Positions 36,070 to 43,440 of a stretch of DNA of 64,000 nt are shown piece by piece (the stretch's first letter is position 1; each line of letters begins with the position of its first letter). The stretch spans positions 372,001-436,000 of the forward strand of contig NZ_PJMU01000001.1 of the NCBI RefSeq assembly GCF_002846395.1, read 5' to 3'. Source of the stretch: Pontibacter ramchanderi. Lineage in GTDB: Bacteria > Bacteroidota > Bacteroidia > Cytophagales > Hymenobacteraceae. The position numbers and the translations under genes were made by a program. The notes beneath the pieces are model-generated. The model did no database searches, was not told where the DNA came from, and worked only from the letters and a program-made list of their open reading frames with translations.

Positions 36070-36927
36070 TCAGGCTGACTCCAGAATCTGGAATAGTTCG
36101 TCCAATTTAGGGGTCAGTATGATCTCAGTACGGCGGTTTTTCTGTCGGGCCTCTTTTGTTTTGGCGTTGTCGAGCGGCACATACAAGCTACGTCCGGAAG
36201 GGGTTACGCGGTCGGGTTGTACGCCGGCCTGCGTCAGGATGCGGGTGATTTCAGTTGCGCGCAATACGCTCAGGTCCCAGTTGTCTTGCATGCCCACTGT
36301 GCCGCGGGCAATCGGCACGTCATCCGTATGGCCTTCTACCACTACGTTCACATCCTGTTGCTCTTTCAGCACCGCTGCAAGCTTCTTCAGGGCGTCAACT
36401 CCCTTAGGGTCCACTTTGGTAGAGCCGGAGTTAAACAGCAACTGCTCCGCCAGCGACACATATACCTTGCCATTGCGAATGTTCACGGTCAGGTCTTTGT
36501 CGTTGAAGCCAAGCAGGGCGTTGCTTACTTTAGAGCGCAAGGCATTCACGGCTTTGTCTTTATCGTCGAGTATGCGCTGCAGTTCCGCCAGACGCTGCTC
36601 ACGTGCTTTCAGATCGGCGTTCAGTTTATCGATCTGCGACTTGCTCATGTTCAGGTTATCGCCCAGTGCTTTGCCCTCTTTCAGAGCCTGCTGCAGACTC
36701 TGCTGGTATTCGGCTTTCTGCTTTTCCAGATCGGCGCGTTCCTGCTCCAGCTGTGCTTTCTCTTTCTCAAGTGAGGACTTCTGCTGCTCCAGGTCCGACT
36801 TGTCGAGCTCCAGCGCGTTTTTGCGGGCCATCAGGTCGTCGTATTTCTTCTTAGAAACTACGCAGGACGATAGCGACATCGTGCCTACCAACAGCAGGAG
36901 GGAGGCTCTGTAAAATTGTCTTTTCAT
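36070..36927 (-). CDS. OmpA-family lipoprotein with coiled coil
   Basis: A 285-residue protein with lipobox MSLSSC, a long coiled coil (about residues 30-140: NALELDKSDLEQQKSSLEKE and onwards) and a C-terminal OmpA-like peptidoglycan-binding domain. That domain shows LLFNSGSTKVDPKGVDALKK, VVVEGHTDDVPIA, NWDLSVLRATEITRIL and KNRRTEIILTP, with the diaminopimelate-binding Asp and Arg positions present. It would tether the outer membrane to peptidoglycan. The frame is open to 36987, overlapping the TPR gene, but the ATG at 36927 gives the signal peptide. It is last in the leader-TPR-TPR-OmpA cluster. Confidence 0.9.
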   Translation of the reverse strand: MKRQFYRASLLLLVGTMSLSSCVVSKKKYDDLMARKNALELDKSDLEQQKSSLEKEKAQLEQERADLEKQKAEYQQSLQQALKEGKALGDNLNMSKSQIDKLNADLKAREQRLAELQRILDDKDKAVNALRSKVSNALLGFNDKDLTVNIRNGKVYVSLAEQLLFNSGSTKVDPKGVDALKKLAAVLKEQQDVNVVVEGHTDDVPIARGTVGMQDNWDLSVLRATEITRILTQAGVQPDRVTPSGRSLYVPLDNAKTKEARQKNRRTEIILTPKLDELFQILESA

Positions 36928-36970
36928 ATCAATCTGTAAGGTTGAAAGGTGCTTGTGAATTGTTCTTGTT

Positions 36971-37690
36971 TTAGTTGGCGGCCTCAACAGCTGCGGGTTC
37001 GTTGCGGAACATGCCTTTCGGGTCTGGCATGTGAGTCATCAGCTCTGACAGGTAATTGTAATCCAGGGACATAATGTTGAGGTCGCGGCCGCGGTGCAGG
37101 TAGTCCCAGGCTTCGGCGTATTTCTTGTTGTGGAAATAAACCTGCGAAAGACCTGACAAGGCAAATGCATTGTTCGGGTCCGCCTTCACGGCGCGGTCAA
37201 GGAGCGCAGCGGCCTGCTTCAGATTCTTCTTTTTCTTGTCGTTTATGTACTGCTGCACATAAGCCAGACCAATATCGGAAAGGAGCATGGAGTTGTTGGG
37301 CTGGTACTTCAGGGCGCGGTCGAACATGCTGATCGCTTCGCCGGTCTTGCCTCTGTTGAACTCCACCACCCCAAAAGCCCAGTAAGTATTGAAGTTATCT
37401 GGGTTAAGAAGCCAGGCCAGGTTAAAGCGGTACGCAGCCGTATCTACCTGCCCCTCGTTAAGGAACTCCCAGCCACGCTCCATGAAAAAGTTACTGGCCT
37501 CGGTACGGCTTTCGAAGCTTTTGTCGCAGCTGGTCAGGAATTTTTCGTCGGCTTTCTGTTGGGCATCCGTCTTGGCAATCTGACCGAACATTGGCAGAAC
37601 TTTTGGGTGCAAAGCAGGTTGCTGCTCCTGCGCAAAGGCCATAGAGCCGCTCAATAATACTGTGGCCGCAGCCAGCAAAATTCTTTTCAT
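36971..37690 (-). CDS. exported TPR protein
   Basis: A 239-residue protein with signal peptide ending AMAFAQ and about four tetratricopeptide repeats (WEFLNEGQVDTAAYRFNLAW, FGVVEFNRGKTGEAISMFDR, LLDRAVKADPNNAFALSGLS, YFHNKKYAEAWDYLHRGRD). Periplasmic or surface location is expected. The repeat region is clearly related to the next upstream gene (NTYWAFGVVEFNRGKTG versus DVYWGYGLVYGQQKAFD), so the two are tandem paralogues. A scaffold role for the adjacent OmpA-type lipoprotein is inferred from context only. Confidence 0.88.
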   Translation of the reverse strand: MKRILLAAATVLLSGSMAFAQEQQPALHPKVLPMFGQIAKTDAQQKADEKFLTSCDKSFESRTEASNFFMERGWEFLNEGQVDTAAYRFNLAWLLNPDNFNTYWAFGVVEFNRGKTGEAISMFDRALKYQPNNSMLLSDIGLAYVQQYINDKKKKNLKQAAALLDRAVKADPNNAFALSGLSQVYFHNKKYAEAWDYLHRGRDLNIMSLDYNYLSELMTHMPDPKGMFRNEPAAVEAAN

Positions 37691-37773
37691 GTGTTAGTGT
37701 CGGCTATTGTTATTGTCCTTACTGGTTTAAAAATACGCCACCGGACTCTAAATAACAAATGCCATACGGTCAA

Positions 37774-38487
37774 TTACCTGTATTTGCCTGCCGGATCCTC
37801 CTCCTTTTCAAGCAGGGCGGCAATGAAAGCGGCATCTGCTATACCTTTGTCCTTGCTGATGCTCTTGTGCAGGTAGCTCCACGCTTTGCCGTACTCTTGC
37901 AGGTAGTAGTAGTTGATCGCCAGTTTATAATAAGCATCTGCCGCATCAGGTGAGTAGCGAACGGCGCTTTCGAGTAGTTTGCGGCTTTGCATCAAGTCGT
38001 CCGGGTTGCTTTCGGCATAAAACCTGCCCAGGTGGCTGGTGGCCAGGTCAGTAAGCAGACGGGGGTTATGCTGATCCTTCTCCAGGGCATGGTAGAGCAG
38101 AAACAAAGCTTTGTCAAACGCCTTCTGCTGGCCATATACCAAGCCGTAACCCCAATATACATCGTTGTTAGTGCTGTCCATCAGCCAGGCCCGCCCGAAC
38201 AGGATATTGGCAGAGTCTAGTTTTTGTTCGTTGAAAGTACGCTTGCCCTGGAACACATAATAGGCTGAGGCCGCGTTGCGATTTTTAAAACGTTTCGCAT
38301 CCTTGTCCAGCATTTTTTTCTGCTGTTGCTTTTCGGCAGGGGTGAGTGTTCTTTTAGCAGGTATAACATCAGCCATCGTAAATTCTGGCCTGGGCGATTC
38401 CCTGTTTTCTGTGATGGCATTTTGTGAGGTGCAGGCGGCCATTGTGCCGGCTATCAGTAATCCAAGAGCGATGAGTTGGCTTCGCAT
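37774..38487 (-). CDS. TPR lipoprotein
   Basis: A 237-residue protein with lipobox TMAAC (Cys19) and TPR units (GKRTFNEQKLDSANILFGRA, AFDKALFLLYHALEKDQHNP, LLESAVRYSPDAADAYYKLA, EYGKAWSYLHKSISKDK). It is a paralogue of the following TPR gene, differing by its lipid anchor. It begins 3 bases after the stop of an in-frame 29-codon upstream ORF. Likely in the outer- or inner-membrane periplasmic face; partners unknown. Confidence 0.88.
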   Translation of the reverse strand: MRSQLIALGLLIAGTMAACTSQNAITENRESPRPEFTMADVIPAKRTLTPAEKQQQKKMLDKDAKRFKNRNAASAYYVFQGKRTFNEQKLDSANILFGRAWLMDSTNNDVYWGYGLVYGQQKAFDKALFLLYHALEKDQHNPRLLTDLATSHLGRFYAESNPDDLMQSRKLLESAVRYSPDAADAYYKLAINYYYLQEYGKAWSYLHKSISKDKGIADAAFIAALLEKEEDPAGKYR

Positions 38488-38490
38488 GTA

Positions 38491-38580
38491 TCAGTAGGTC
38501 GATTCTGGCTTCAAACGATGTGCCGCGCAAAATAGTGCCTCTACCTCCTTCAGCTGCCTGATAAAGGTCTTATTATCCAT
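38491..38580 (-). CDS. 29-codon upstream ORF (leader peptide candidate)
   Basis: ATG at 38580 opens a 29-codon frame (MDNKTFIRQLKEVEALFCAA, then HRLKPESTY) that stops with TGA only 3 bases before the TPR lipoprotein ATG and in the same frame. A TACCTTTG -7 element lies 5 bases upstream of its ATG, so this would be the first translated ORF of a leaderless message. It could set translation of the lipoprotein by coupling, or encode a small protein. Existence is inferred from promoter position and spacing. Confidence 0.4.
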   Translation of the reverse strand: MDNKTFIRQLKEVEALFCAAHRLKPESTY

Positions 38581-38585
38581 TTTTG

Positions 38586-38593
38586 CAAAGGTA
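38586..38593 (-). promoter_or_regulatory. -7 promoter element of the TPR-OmpA cluster
   Basis: The minus strand reads TACCTTTG, within a CTATACC copy, 5 bases before the 29-codon ORF and 98 bases before the TPR lipoprotein start. Confidence 0.5.
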
Positions 38594-38669
38594 TAGCCCA
38601 ATTCCCACACGCCTCGTAGATTTGCCATGCGGCTCGAGTAAGGTATAGCTGATCAAATTATTTTGCAAC

Positions 38670-38690
38670 TTGTCGGTTAAATTGCGACAA
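38670..38690. promoter_or_regulatory. palindromic operator of the toxin-antitoxin operon
   Basis: Perfect arms TTGTCG (38670-38675) and CGACAA (38685-38690) with a 9-base AT-rich spacer, ending 6 bases before the -7 element at 38697. This is where an autoregulating Xre-type antitoxin dimer would block RNA polymerase. Confidence 0.6.
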
Positions 38691-38696
38691 TGTTCG

Positions 38697-38704
38697 TATA
38701 TTTG
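38697..38704 (+). promoter_or_regulatory. -7 promoter element of the toxin-antitoxin operon
   Basis: TATATTTG matches TAnnTTTG, 10 bases before the antitoxin ATG. Confidence 0.55.
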
Positions 38705-38714
38705 AGAAAGAGAA

Positions 38715-39149
38715 ATGAACATGGCAAAGGCACTCAAAATAAACGGCGGCATTAACTACAGTTTGATCGATGACAGGGATGTTTTCATGCTGATCACGAC
38801 TGTGCGGGAAGGTATCAAATATGCCACTTTTCAGAACATCGCCAACAAAATCCCCTTTAGCCTGGGTGAGTGGTCGGAGTTTCTGCACCTGTCTGAGCGT
38901 ACTTTTCAGCGTTACAAAAAAGAGCAGCGCAAGTTCGATTCGCTTCATTCCGAAAAAATCCTCGAGATCACGCTGGTCTATAACAAGGGCGTAGAGGTGT
39001 TCGGCGAGAAGGAAGATTTTGATGCCTGGCTGGAGGCGAAGAATGTGGCGCTTGGAGGTATACGTCCCAAAGAACTGCTCGACAGTACGTTTGGCATCGG
39101 CCTGCTGCGCGACGAACTGACGCGGATCGAACACGGTGTGCTGGCATGA
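38715..39149 (+). CDS. Xre/MbcA/ParS-type antitoxin of a RES toxin
   Basis: A 144-residue antitoxin. The N-terminal Xre-like helix-turn-helix region spans about residues 35-75 (ATFQNIANKIPFSLGEWSEFLHLSERTFQRYKK cut short here). The C-terminal MbcA/ParS toxin-binding domain (EVFGEKEDFDAWLEAKNVALGG, PKELLDSTFGIGLLRDELTRIEHG) would insert into the toxin active site. Its stop overlaps the toxin start by 4 bases (ATGA), giving translational coupling with antitoxin first. It probably represses its own promoter through the palindrome upstream. Confidence 0.93.
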   Translation: MNMAKALKINGGINYSLIDDRDVFMLITTVREGIKYATFQNIANKIPFSLGEWSEFLHLSERTFQRYKKEQRKFDSLHSEKILEITLVYNKGVEVFGEKEDFDAWLEAKNVALGGIRPKELLDSTFGIGLLRDELTRIEHGVLA

Positions 39150-39607
39150 TCGTATATCGACTCAGTAGAAAACAGTATTGCAACGACCTGTCCGGCAAAG
39201 GCGCCGAACTGGCAGGGGGGCGCTGGAACAGCAAAGGCACTGCGGTGCTCTACACCAGCGAATCCATTGCCCTCTGCACAGTAGAAATAGCTGTGCATAT
39301 GCCGCTGGGTATCGTTCCCAAAGACTATTACCTGGTCACCATCGAACTACCAGACGATGCCCCATTTGGCGAAGTGCACAAAAAAGACCTTGCCCCGGCC
39401 TGGAAATCATTTCCACATAGCAGTGTAACCCAGCAGGTCGGCGATGACTATATTAGAGACGGCGTATTCCTGATCCTGAAGGTGCCATCTGCTACCGTAC
39501 AGGGCACCTTCAATTATTTAGTCAATCCACACCATCCGGCATTTCACAAGGTACGCATTGTTAAAACGGAGCCCTTTGTATTTGACAAGCGCCTGTTTAT
39601 CAAATAG
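39146..39607 (+). CDS. RES-domain toxin (NAD-degrading type)
   Basis: A 153-residue RES toxin. The Arg-Glu-Ser signature residues appear in MIVYRLSRKQY, GGRWNSKGTAVLYTSESIALCTVEIAVH and the C-terminal part around SSVTQQVGDDYI. RES toxins such as MbcT and Res deplete NAD+, by phosphorolysis or hydrolysis, and stop growth until neutralised. Length is typical. The only partner is the upstream antitoxin. The pair sits between unrelated housekeeping genes, as for a mobile stress or addiction module, though base composition is not visibly different. Confidence 0.93.
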   Translation: MIVYRLSRKQYCNDLSGKGAELAGGRWNSKGTAVLYTSESIALCTVEIAVHMPLGIVPKDYYLVTIELPDDAPFGEVHKKDLAPAWKSFPHSSVTQQVGDDYIRDGVFLILKVPSATVQGTFNYLVNPHHPAFHKVRIVKTEPFVFDKRLFIK

Positions 39608-39612
39608 CCTGC

Positions 39613-40992
39613 TTAGTGTAGATCATAGGTTGCGCCCATTTCGGCAATGGTACAGCCCCAACCCAGCGTGTCCGTTATTTTCAGACGGAGTGCTTCAAGC
39701 GCCTGCGCTTCACCGTGGTTTAGGAAAACCTGCAGTGGCGCTTTCTTGAAATGGCCCAGCCACCAAAGCAGATCCGCCTGGTCGCCGTGCGCAGAGAGCG
39801 ACGAAATTTGCTGTATCTCCGCCTGCACCGGGTAGTAGTTGCCTTGCATTTTTATCTCCGTGGCGCCACTCAACAGTAAACTTCCCCTCGTGCCTGGTGC
39901 CTGAAACCCAACCAGCAGCACAGTGTTCTTCGCATCACCGATCAGGCGTTGCAGGTAATAAAGAACGCGCCCGCCCGTCACCATGCCACTTCCCGCAATT
40001 ATGATCTTCGGACCAGGCTTGTCCAGCACACGGAGCGTCTGATTAAAGTCCCGTATCACATGCACATTGTTCATCATGGTGCGGCACTCGGCATCGCTGA
40101 GGCTGTGCCAGTCACGGTGGTGCAGGTACAGTTCCGTTACATCAATGCCCATGGGCGTGTCGAGGTAGATTGGCACATTCGGGATAGAGCGATCTTCTCG
40201 CAGCGTGTTAAGTATTAGTAAAAGCTCTTGTGCACGCTCCACGGCAAAGCTTGGAATAACCAGCACACCGCCCTTTTCCAGGGTATGGTGCACATAAACC
40301 TGCAGTTCGTCGTAAGCAGAAGCCTGTTCATGCAGCCGATCACCGTAAGTTGACTCCAGCACCAGGTAGTCGGCCTCTCTTACAAAAGCAGGCGGGTCCA
40401 TCAGCAGCGGCTTGCATCGCCCAATGTCGCCCGAAAAAATAATGGTGCGGCCCTTGCACTTCAGCTCTACGAACGCAGAGCCCAGAATGTGCCCGCTTTT
40501 CCGGAAGCAAAACTTGATGTCCTCGTTGATAATGACCCATTCGTTGTCCGGATGAGTTTCAAAGAGCGGCATTGTCTGGTCCACATCATCGGAGGTATAG
40601 AGCGGCTTGGCCGGGTGGTGTTTGGAGTAGCCTCCGCGGTTGGCTTCAACGGCATCTTCTTCCTGTATCTTGGCACTATCACGGAGTATGATTTCGGTTA
40701 CGTCGCGGGTGGGTGTGGTGGCATAAATCGGGCCGTTATAGCCACTTTGGGTGAGCACCGGCAGATAGCCGCAATGGTCGAGGTGGCCGTGCGTGAGGAT
40801 GACAGCGTCCAGCATTTCTACATCCAGGGGCAGCTTTTGCCAGTTGAGCAGGCGCAGCTGTTTGAGTCCCTGAAACATTCCGCAGTCGATGAGCACCTGG
40901 TGCCGATCTGTTTTGAGCAGGATTTTGGAACCGGTTACCGTACCGGCAGCACCAAGAAAAGTCAGTGTGAAAGGAGGGGTTTCGTGTAGCAT
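39613..40992 (-). CDS. metallo-beta-lactamase/beta-CASP RNA-processing nuclease
   Basis: A 459-residue enzyme of the CPSF-like beta-CASP family. Zinc ligands are seen in LTHGHLDHCGYLP, LIDCGMFQG, SGHILGSAFVELK and FSGDIGRCKPLL. The beta-CASP domain spans about residues 205-370 (STYGDRLHE, SFAVERAQELLL, GSGMVTGGRVLYYLQRL). The C-terminal motifs SAHGDQADLLWWL and VFLNHGE complete the site. Such proteins act as RNA endo- or exonucleases. The ATG at 40992 gives the family start (FTLTFLGAAGTVTGSK); the frame is open 17 codons further. It is convergent with the toxin gene, 5 bases apart. Confidence 0.92.
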   Translation of the reverse strand: MLHETPPFTLTFLGAAGTVTGSKILLKTDRHQVLIDCGMFQGLKQLRLLNWQKLPLDVEMLDAVILTHGHLDHCGYLPVLTQSGYNGPIYATTPTRDVTEIILRDSAKIQEEDAVEANRGGYSKHHPAKPLYTSDDVDQTMPLFETHPDNEWVIINEDIKFCFRKSGHILGSAFVELKCKGRTIIFSGDIGRCKPLLMDPPAFVREADYLVLESTYGDRLHEQASAYDELQVYVHHTLEKGGVLVIPSFAVERAQELLLILNTLREDRSIPNVPIYLDTPMGIDVTELYLHHRDWHSLSDAECRTMMNNVHVIRDFNQTLRVLDKPGPKIIIAGSGMVTGGRVLYYLQRLIGDAKNTVLLVGFQAPGTRGSLLLSGATEIKMQGNYYPVQAEIQQISSLSAHGDQADLLWWLGHFKKAPLQVFLNHGEAQALEALRLKITDTLGWGCTIAEMGATYDLH

Positions 40993-41134
40993 CTTTATAC
41001 CGGCTTGTGAATGGGACAATATAGGAAATACTGGAAAGCGCAATAATGATAAATATTAGTTTTTAAAAAACCTTGGATTAATTGCTTAACACTAATTTAA
41101 AGCTAACAAGCTGGTAGCTACGTAGCATTTGCTG

Positions 41135-41142
41135 TATCTTTG
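41135..41142 (+). promoter_or_regulatory. -7 promoter element abutting the pyrophosphatase start
   Basis: TATCTTTG matches TAnnTTTG and ends 4 bases before the ATG at 41147, predicting a leaderless message. Confidence 0.5.
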
Positions 41143-41146
41143 CGGC

Positions 41147-42406
41147 ATGAAACAGATTCTCGTTCTGCTGGTTTGCCTGCTTGGGCACGGACTGGCATCC
41201 GCACAAGTCGATACGGTACAGCGTGTCGTTGCGGACAGGTATAACAGCCCCGCACAGCAAGAAAAGCCTTACGTCATTCTGATCTCGGCTGATGGTTTCC
41301 GGTACGATTACGCCGATAAATACGATGCGCAATTCCTGAAGTCCATCCGGGCACAAGGCGTGCAAGCCGAATCGATGCTGCCGGCCTTCCCGTCCAAAAC
41401 GTTCCCGAACCATTACTCCATTGTAACGGGACTATACCCAGCCAGCCATGGCCTGATCAACAATTACTTTTACGATCCGCAGCGCAAAGAGCACTACACC
41501 ATGCGCGACCGCAGCAAAGTGGAAGACGGCAGCTGGTATGGCGGTACGCCCCTCTGGGTGTTGGCTGAGCAGCAGCAAATGGTAGCGGCCAGCTTTTTCT
41601 GGGTGGGTTCTGAGGCGCCTATACAAGGTATACTGCCCACTTACCATTACCAGTACAGCGAAGTGATGTCGTTTGAGCGGCGCCTGCAGACGGTGGTCGA
41701 CTGGCTGAATCTGCCGGACGAAAAGCGCCCCCACCTGATCACCTTCTACCTGCCCGAAGTAGACCACGCCGGTCATCGCTATGGTCCGGATGCTCCCCAG
41801 ACAAAACAGGCGGTGCTGGAGCTCGACAAGCAAATGCAGATGCTAACAGAAGTTGTAGCCAAAACAGGGTTGCCTGTGAACTTTGTTTTCGTATCTGACC
41901 ACGGGATGCTGGGCGTCGATACCCAAAACACACTGCCTTTGCCAGCTGCCATCGACACAGCCCAATTTATGGTATCGGGTGGAGGTATGGTAGTAGAGCT
42001 TCATGCCAAAGATAAAAAAGCCGTGAGACCGACCTACCGCAAGCTGAAGAAGGAAGCAAAGGACTACGAGGTATACACACGGAAGAAGTTGCCCAAGCAT
42101 TTACACTATGGCACAAAAGACGACAAGTATGGTCGCGTAGGTGATATCCTGCTGTTGTCGGATGCACCCAAGGTGTTTCATTTCTCATCGCGCCCGCCCT
42201 CACCAGGCCAGCACGGTTACGATGCCACCAAAGTGAAGGAAATGCATGCTGTTTTCTACGCCTGGGGCCCTGCCTTTAAACAAGGCCTGAAAGTGGGATC
42301 ATTTGAAAACGTGGACGTATACCCGCTGATAGCAGAGATTTTGGGCTTGCCCTATACCCATAAAATTGATGGCAGCAGACATCTGGTTGAAAAAGTATTG
42401 AATTAA
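41147..42406 (+). CDS. ectonucleotide pyrophosphatase/phosphodiesterase-like enzyme
   Basis: A 419-residue secreted alkaline-phosphatase-superfamily enzyme with signal peptide ending GLASAQ. The NPP-type site is clear: ISADGFRYDYADKYD (metal Asp), nucleophile Thr in FPSKTFPNHYSIVTGLYPASHG, YLPEVDHAGHRYGPDA, VFVSDHGM, and HGYDATKVKEMHAVFYAWGP. NPP family members hydrolyse nucleotide or phosphodiester bonds in the periplasm or outside the cell. Upstream in-frame codons from 41129 overlap the promoter and are not used. Confidence 0.92.
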   Translation: MKQILVLLVCLLGHGLASAQVDTVQRVVADRYNSPAQQEKPYVILISADGFRYDYADKYDAQFLKSIRAQGVQAESMLPAFPSKTFPNHYSIVTGLYPASHGLINNYFYDPQRKEHYTMRDRSKVEDGSWYGGTPLWVLAEQQQMVAASFFWVGSEAPIQGILPTYHYQYSEVMSFERRLQTVVDWLNLPDEKRPHLITFYLPEVDHAGHRYGPDAPQTKQAVLELDKQMQMLTEVVAKTGLPVNFVFVSDHGMLGVDTQNTLPLPAAIDTAQFMVSGGGMVVELHAKDKKAVRPTYRKLKKEAKDYEVYTRKKLPKHLHYGTKDDKYGRVGDILLLSDAPKVFHFSSRPPSPGQHGYDATKVKEMHAVFYAWGPAFKQGLKVGSFENVDVYPLIAEILGLPYTHKIDGSRHLVEKVLN

Positions 42407-42425
42407 TCTACCCATGAAGCAAAAG

Positions 42426-42462
42426 AAAAGCCCGTCACTACATAAAAGACGGGCTTTTTTAT
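42426..42462. terminator. intrinsic terminator
   Basis: Stem AAAAGCCCGTC / GACGGGCTTTT with an 11-base loop followed by T residues. It lies between the convergent pyrophosphatase and barrel genes and can act both ways. Confidence 0.85.
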
Positions 42463-42478
42463 TGCCGGTGTGTGGCAA

Positions 42479-43087
42479 CTATAAATTTCCGCGACCTGGC
42501 AGGTAGATCTGGAAGCCAACTCCTACGGATAGCCCAGATGTACTGGTGTCGACCGAAATATCGGCACTGGTTCTGGTATAGTTGAGTGTAGCTTCAAGGG
42601 CTACATTACGGGCCACGAAATGCGCATAGCCGGCACGCAAACCAAGTACAGAGCTGAAAATCCGGTCACCATCGCTGTCTTTCATCGAGCTACCGGCAAA
42701 ACCCGCCAGGGCTTCACCAAACCATCGGCTATTAGGCGAGGCACCCTCCGGAAAATAATAACGCGCAAACGGCGTGAGGCCATAACTAAAGTTTTCGCCA
42801 CCATCATACAGGGCAAGTCCCAGCTGTGCCTGCGCACCAAGCACGGCATTGTCACTGATAAAATAACCTGCTCTCGGTTCCAGTACCAGTAGGAAAGTCT
42901 CAGACTTAAAGTTATAGCCCAGAGAGCCAACGCTGGCACCCACCAGCCAGTTGCCCTGCCGTACTGACTCGTTGGCCACATCAGCTGAAGTCTGTGGCTT
43001 TTCGATATTCAAATCAGTGTCCTGCGCCACAAGAGTCGTACTGCTAATTACAGCAAGAAAAGTAAAAAGGAGGTAAAATCGTTTCAT
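42479..43087 (-). CDS. outer-membrane beta-barrel protein
   Basis: A 202-residue exported protein with signal peptide ending TTLVAQ and an eight-stranded-barrel pattern of alternating residues (NWLVGASVGSLGYNF, FLLVLEPRAGYFISDNAVLG, QAQLGLALYDGGENFSYGLT and so on), ending GLSVGVGFQIYLPGRGNL. It resembles generic OmpW/OprF-type small barrels of Bacteroidota. Function is unknown. It is transcribed alone. Confidence 0.82.
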   Translation of the reverse strand: MKRFYLLFTFLAVISSTTLVAQDTDLNIEKPQTSADVANESVRQGNWLVGASVGSLGYNFKSETFLLVLEPRAGYFISDNAVLGAQAQLGLALYDGGENFSYGLTPFARYYFPEGASPNSRWFGEALAGFAGSSMKDSDGDRIFSSVLGLRAGYAHFVARNVALEATLNYTRTSADISVDTSTSGLSVGVGFQIYLPGRGNL

Positions 43088-43440
43088 GATAATAGTATTT
43101 GAAGTTTAAAGAAATTTGCACTTAAATTATTATTAAATACATATTATAATTAACGACGACTAGGTTATTTTGTTCCTAATAGCTCATTATCAAGCAATTA
43201 CTGTTACTATGCGCAGATTGTGTAATAGGAATAGGATTGGATCTGTTTTACTAATGTGATGAAATGAATCGCTGCCAAAACGGAGGGCAAACCAAGGAAC
43301 GCCAAAACAATGCAGGTCAGCTAGCGACAAGTTTCAGGAAAAAGGAGACGTTGGTCAAAGACAGCGACGCGTGTATGCGCTTTTGTGTAGCGGGAAAAAG
43401 GAAAAGAGGCAGGAGATGCTTACATCGCCTGCCTCTTTAG
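43088..43440. other. 353-base intergenic region
   Basis: The part next to the barrel gene (43088-43200) is AT-rich and probably carries its promoter, though no exact TAnnTTTG match is visible on the minus strand. The rest (43260-43400) has higher GC and a 57-codon frame (ATG 43263) that runs into the amidase terminator, with no recognisable product. I see no RNA gene. Confidence 0.5.
43403..43438 (-). terminator. intrinsic terminator after the amidase gene
   Basis: Stem AAAGAGGCAGG (43403-43413) / CCTGCCTCTTT (43428-43438), starting 3 bases beyond the amidase stop, with a T-rich minus-strand flank. Confidence 0.8.

Noticed and set aside
36119..36913. 264-codon frame antisense to the OmpA-type lipoprotein
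   Set aside because: Ser/Arg/Leu-rich shadow of the coiled-coil repeats; no domain and no promoter, while the opposite strand has lipobox and OmpA motifs.
43263..43436. 57-codon frame in the gap before the amidase terminator
   Set aside because: Basic, composition-driven translation running into a terminator stem, with no promoter element or recognisable product.
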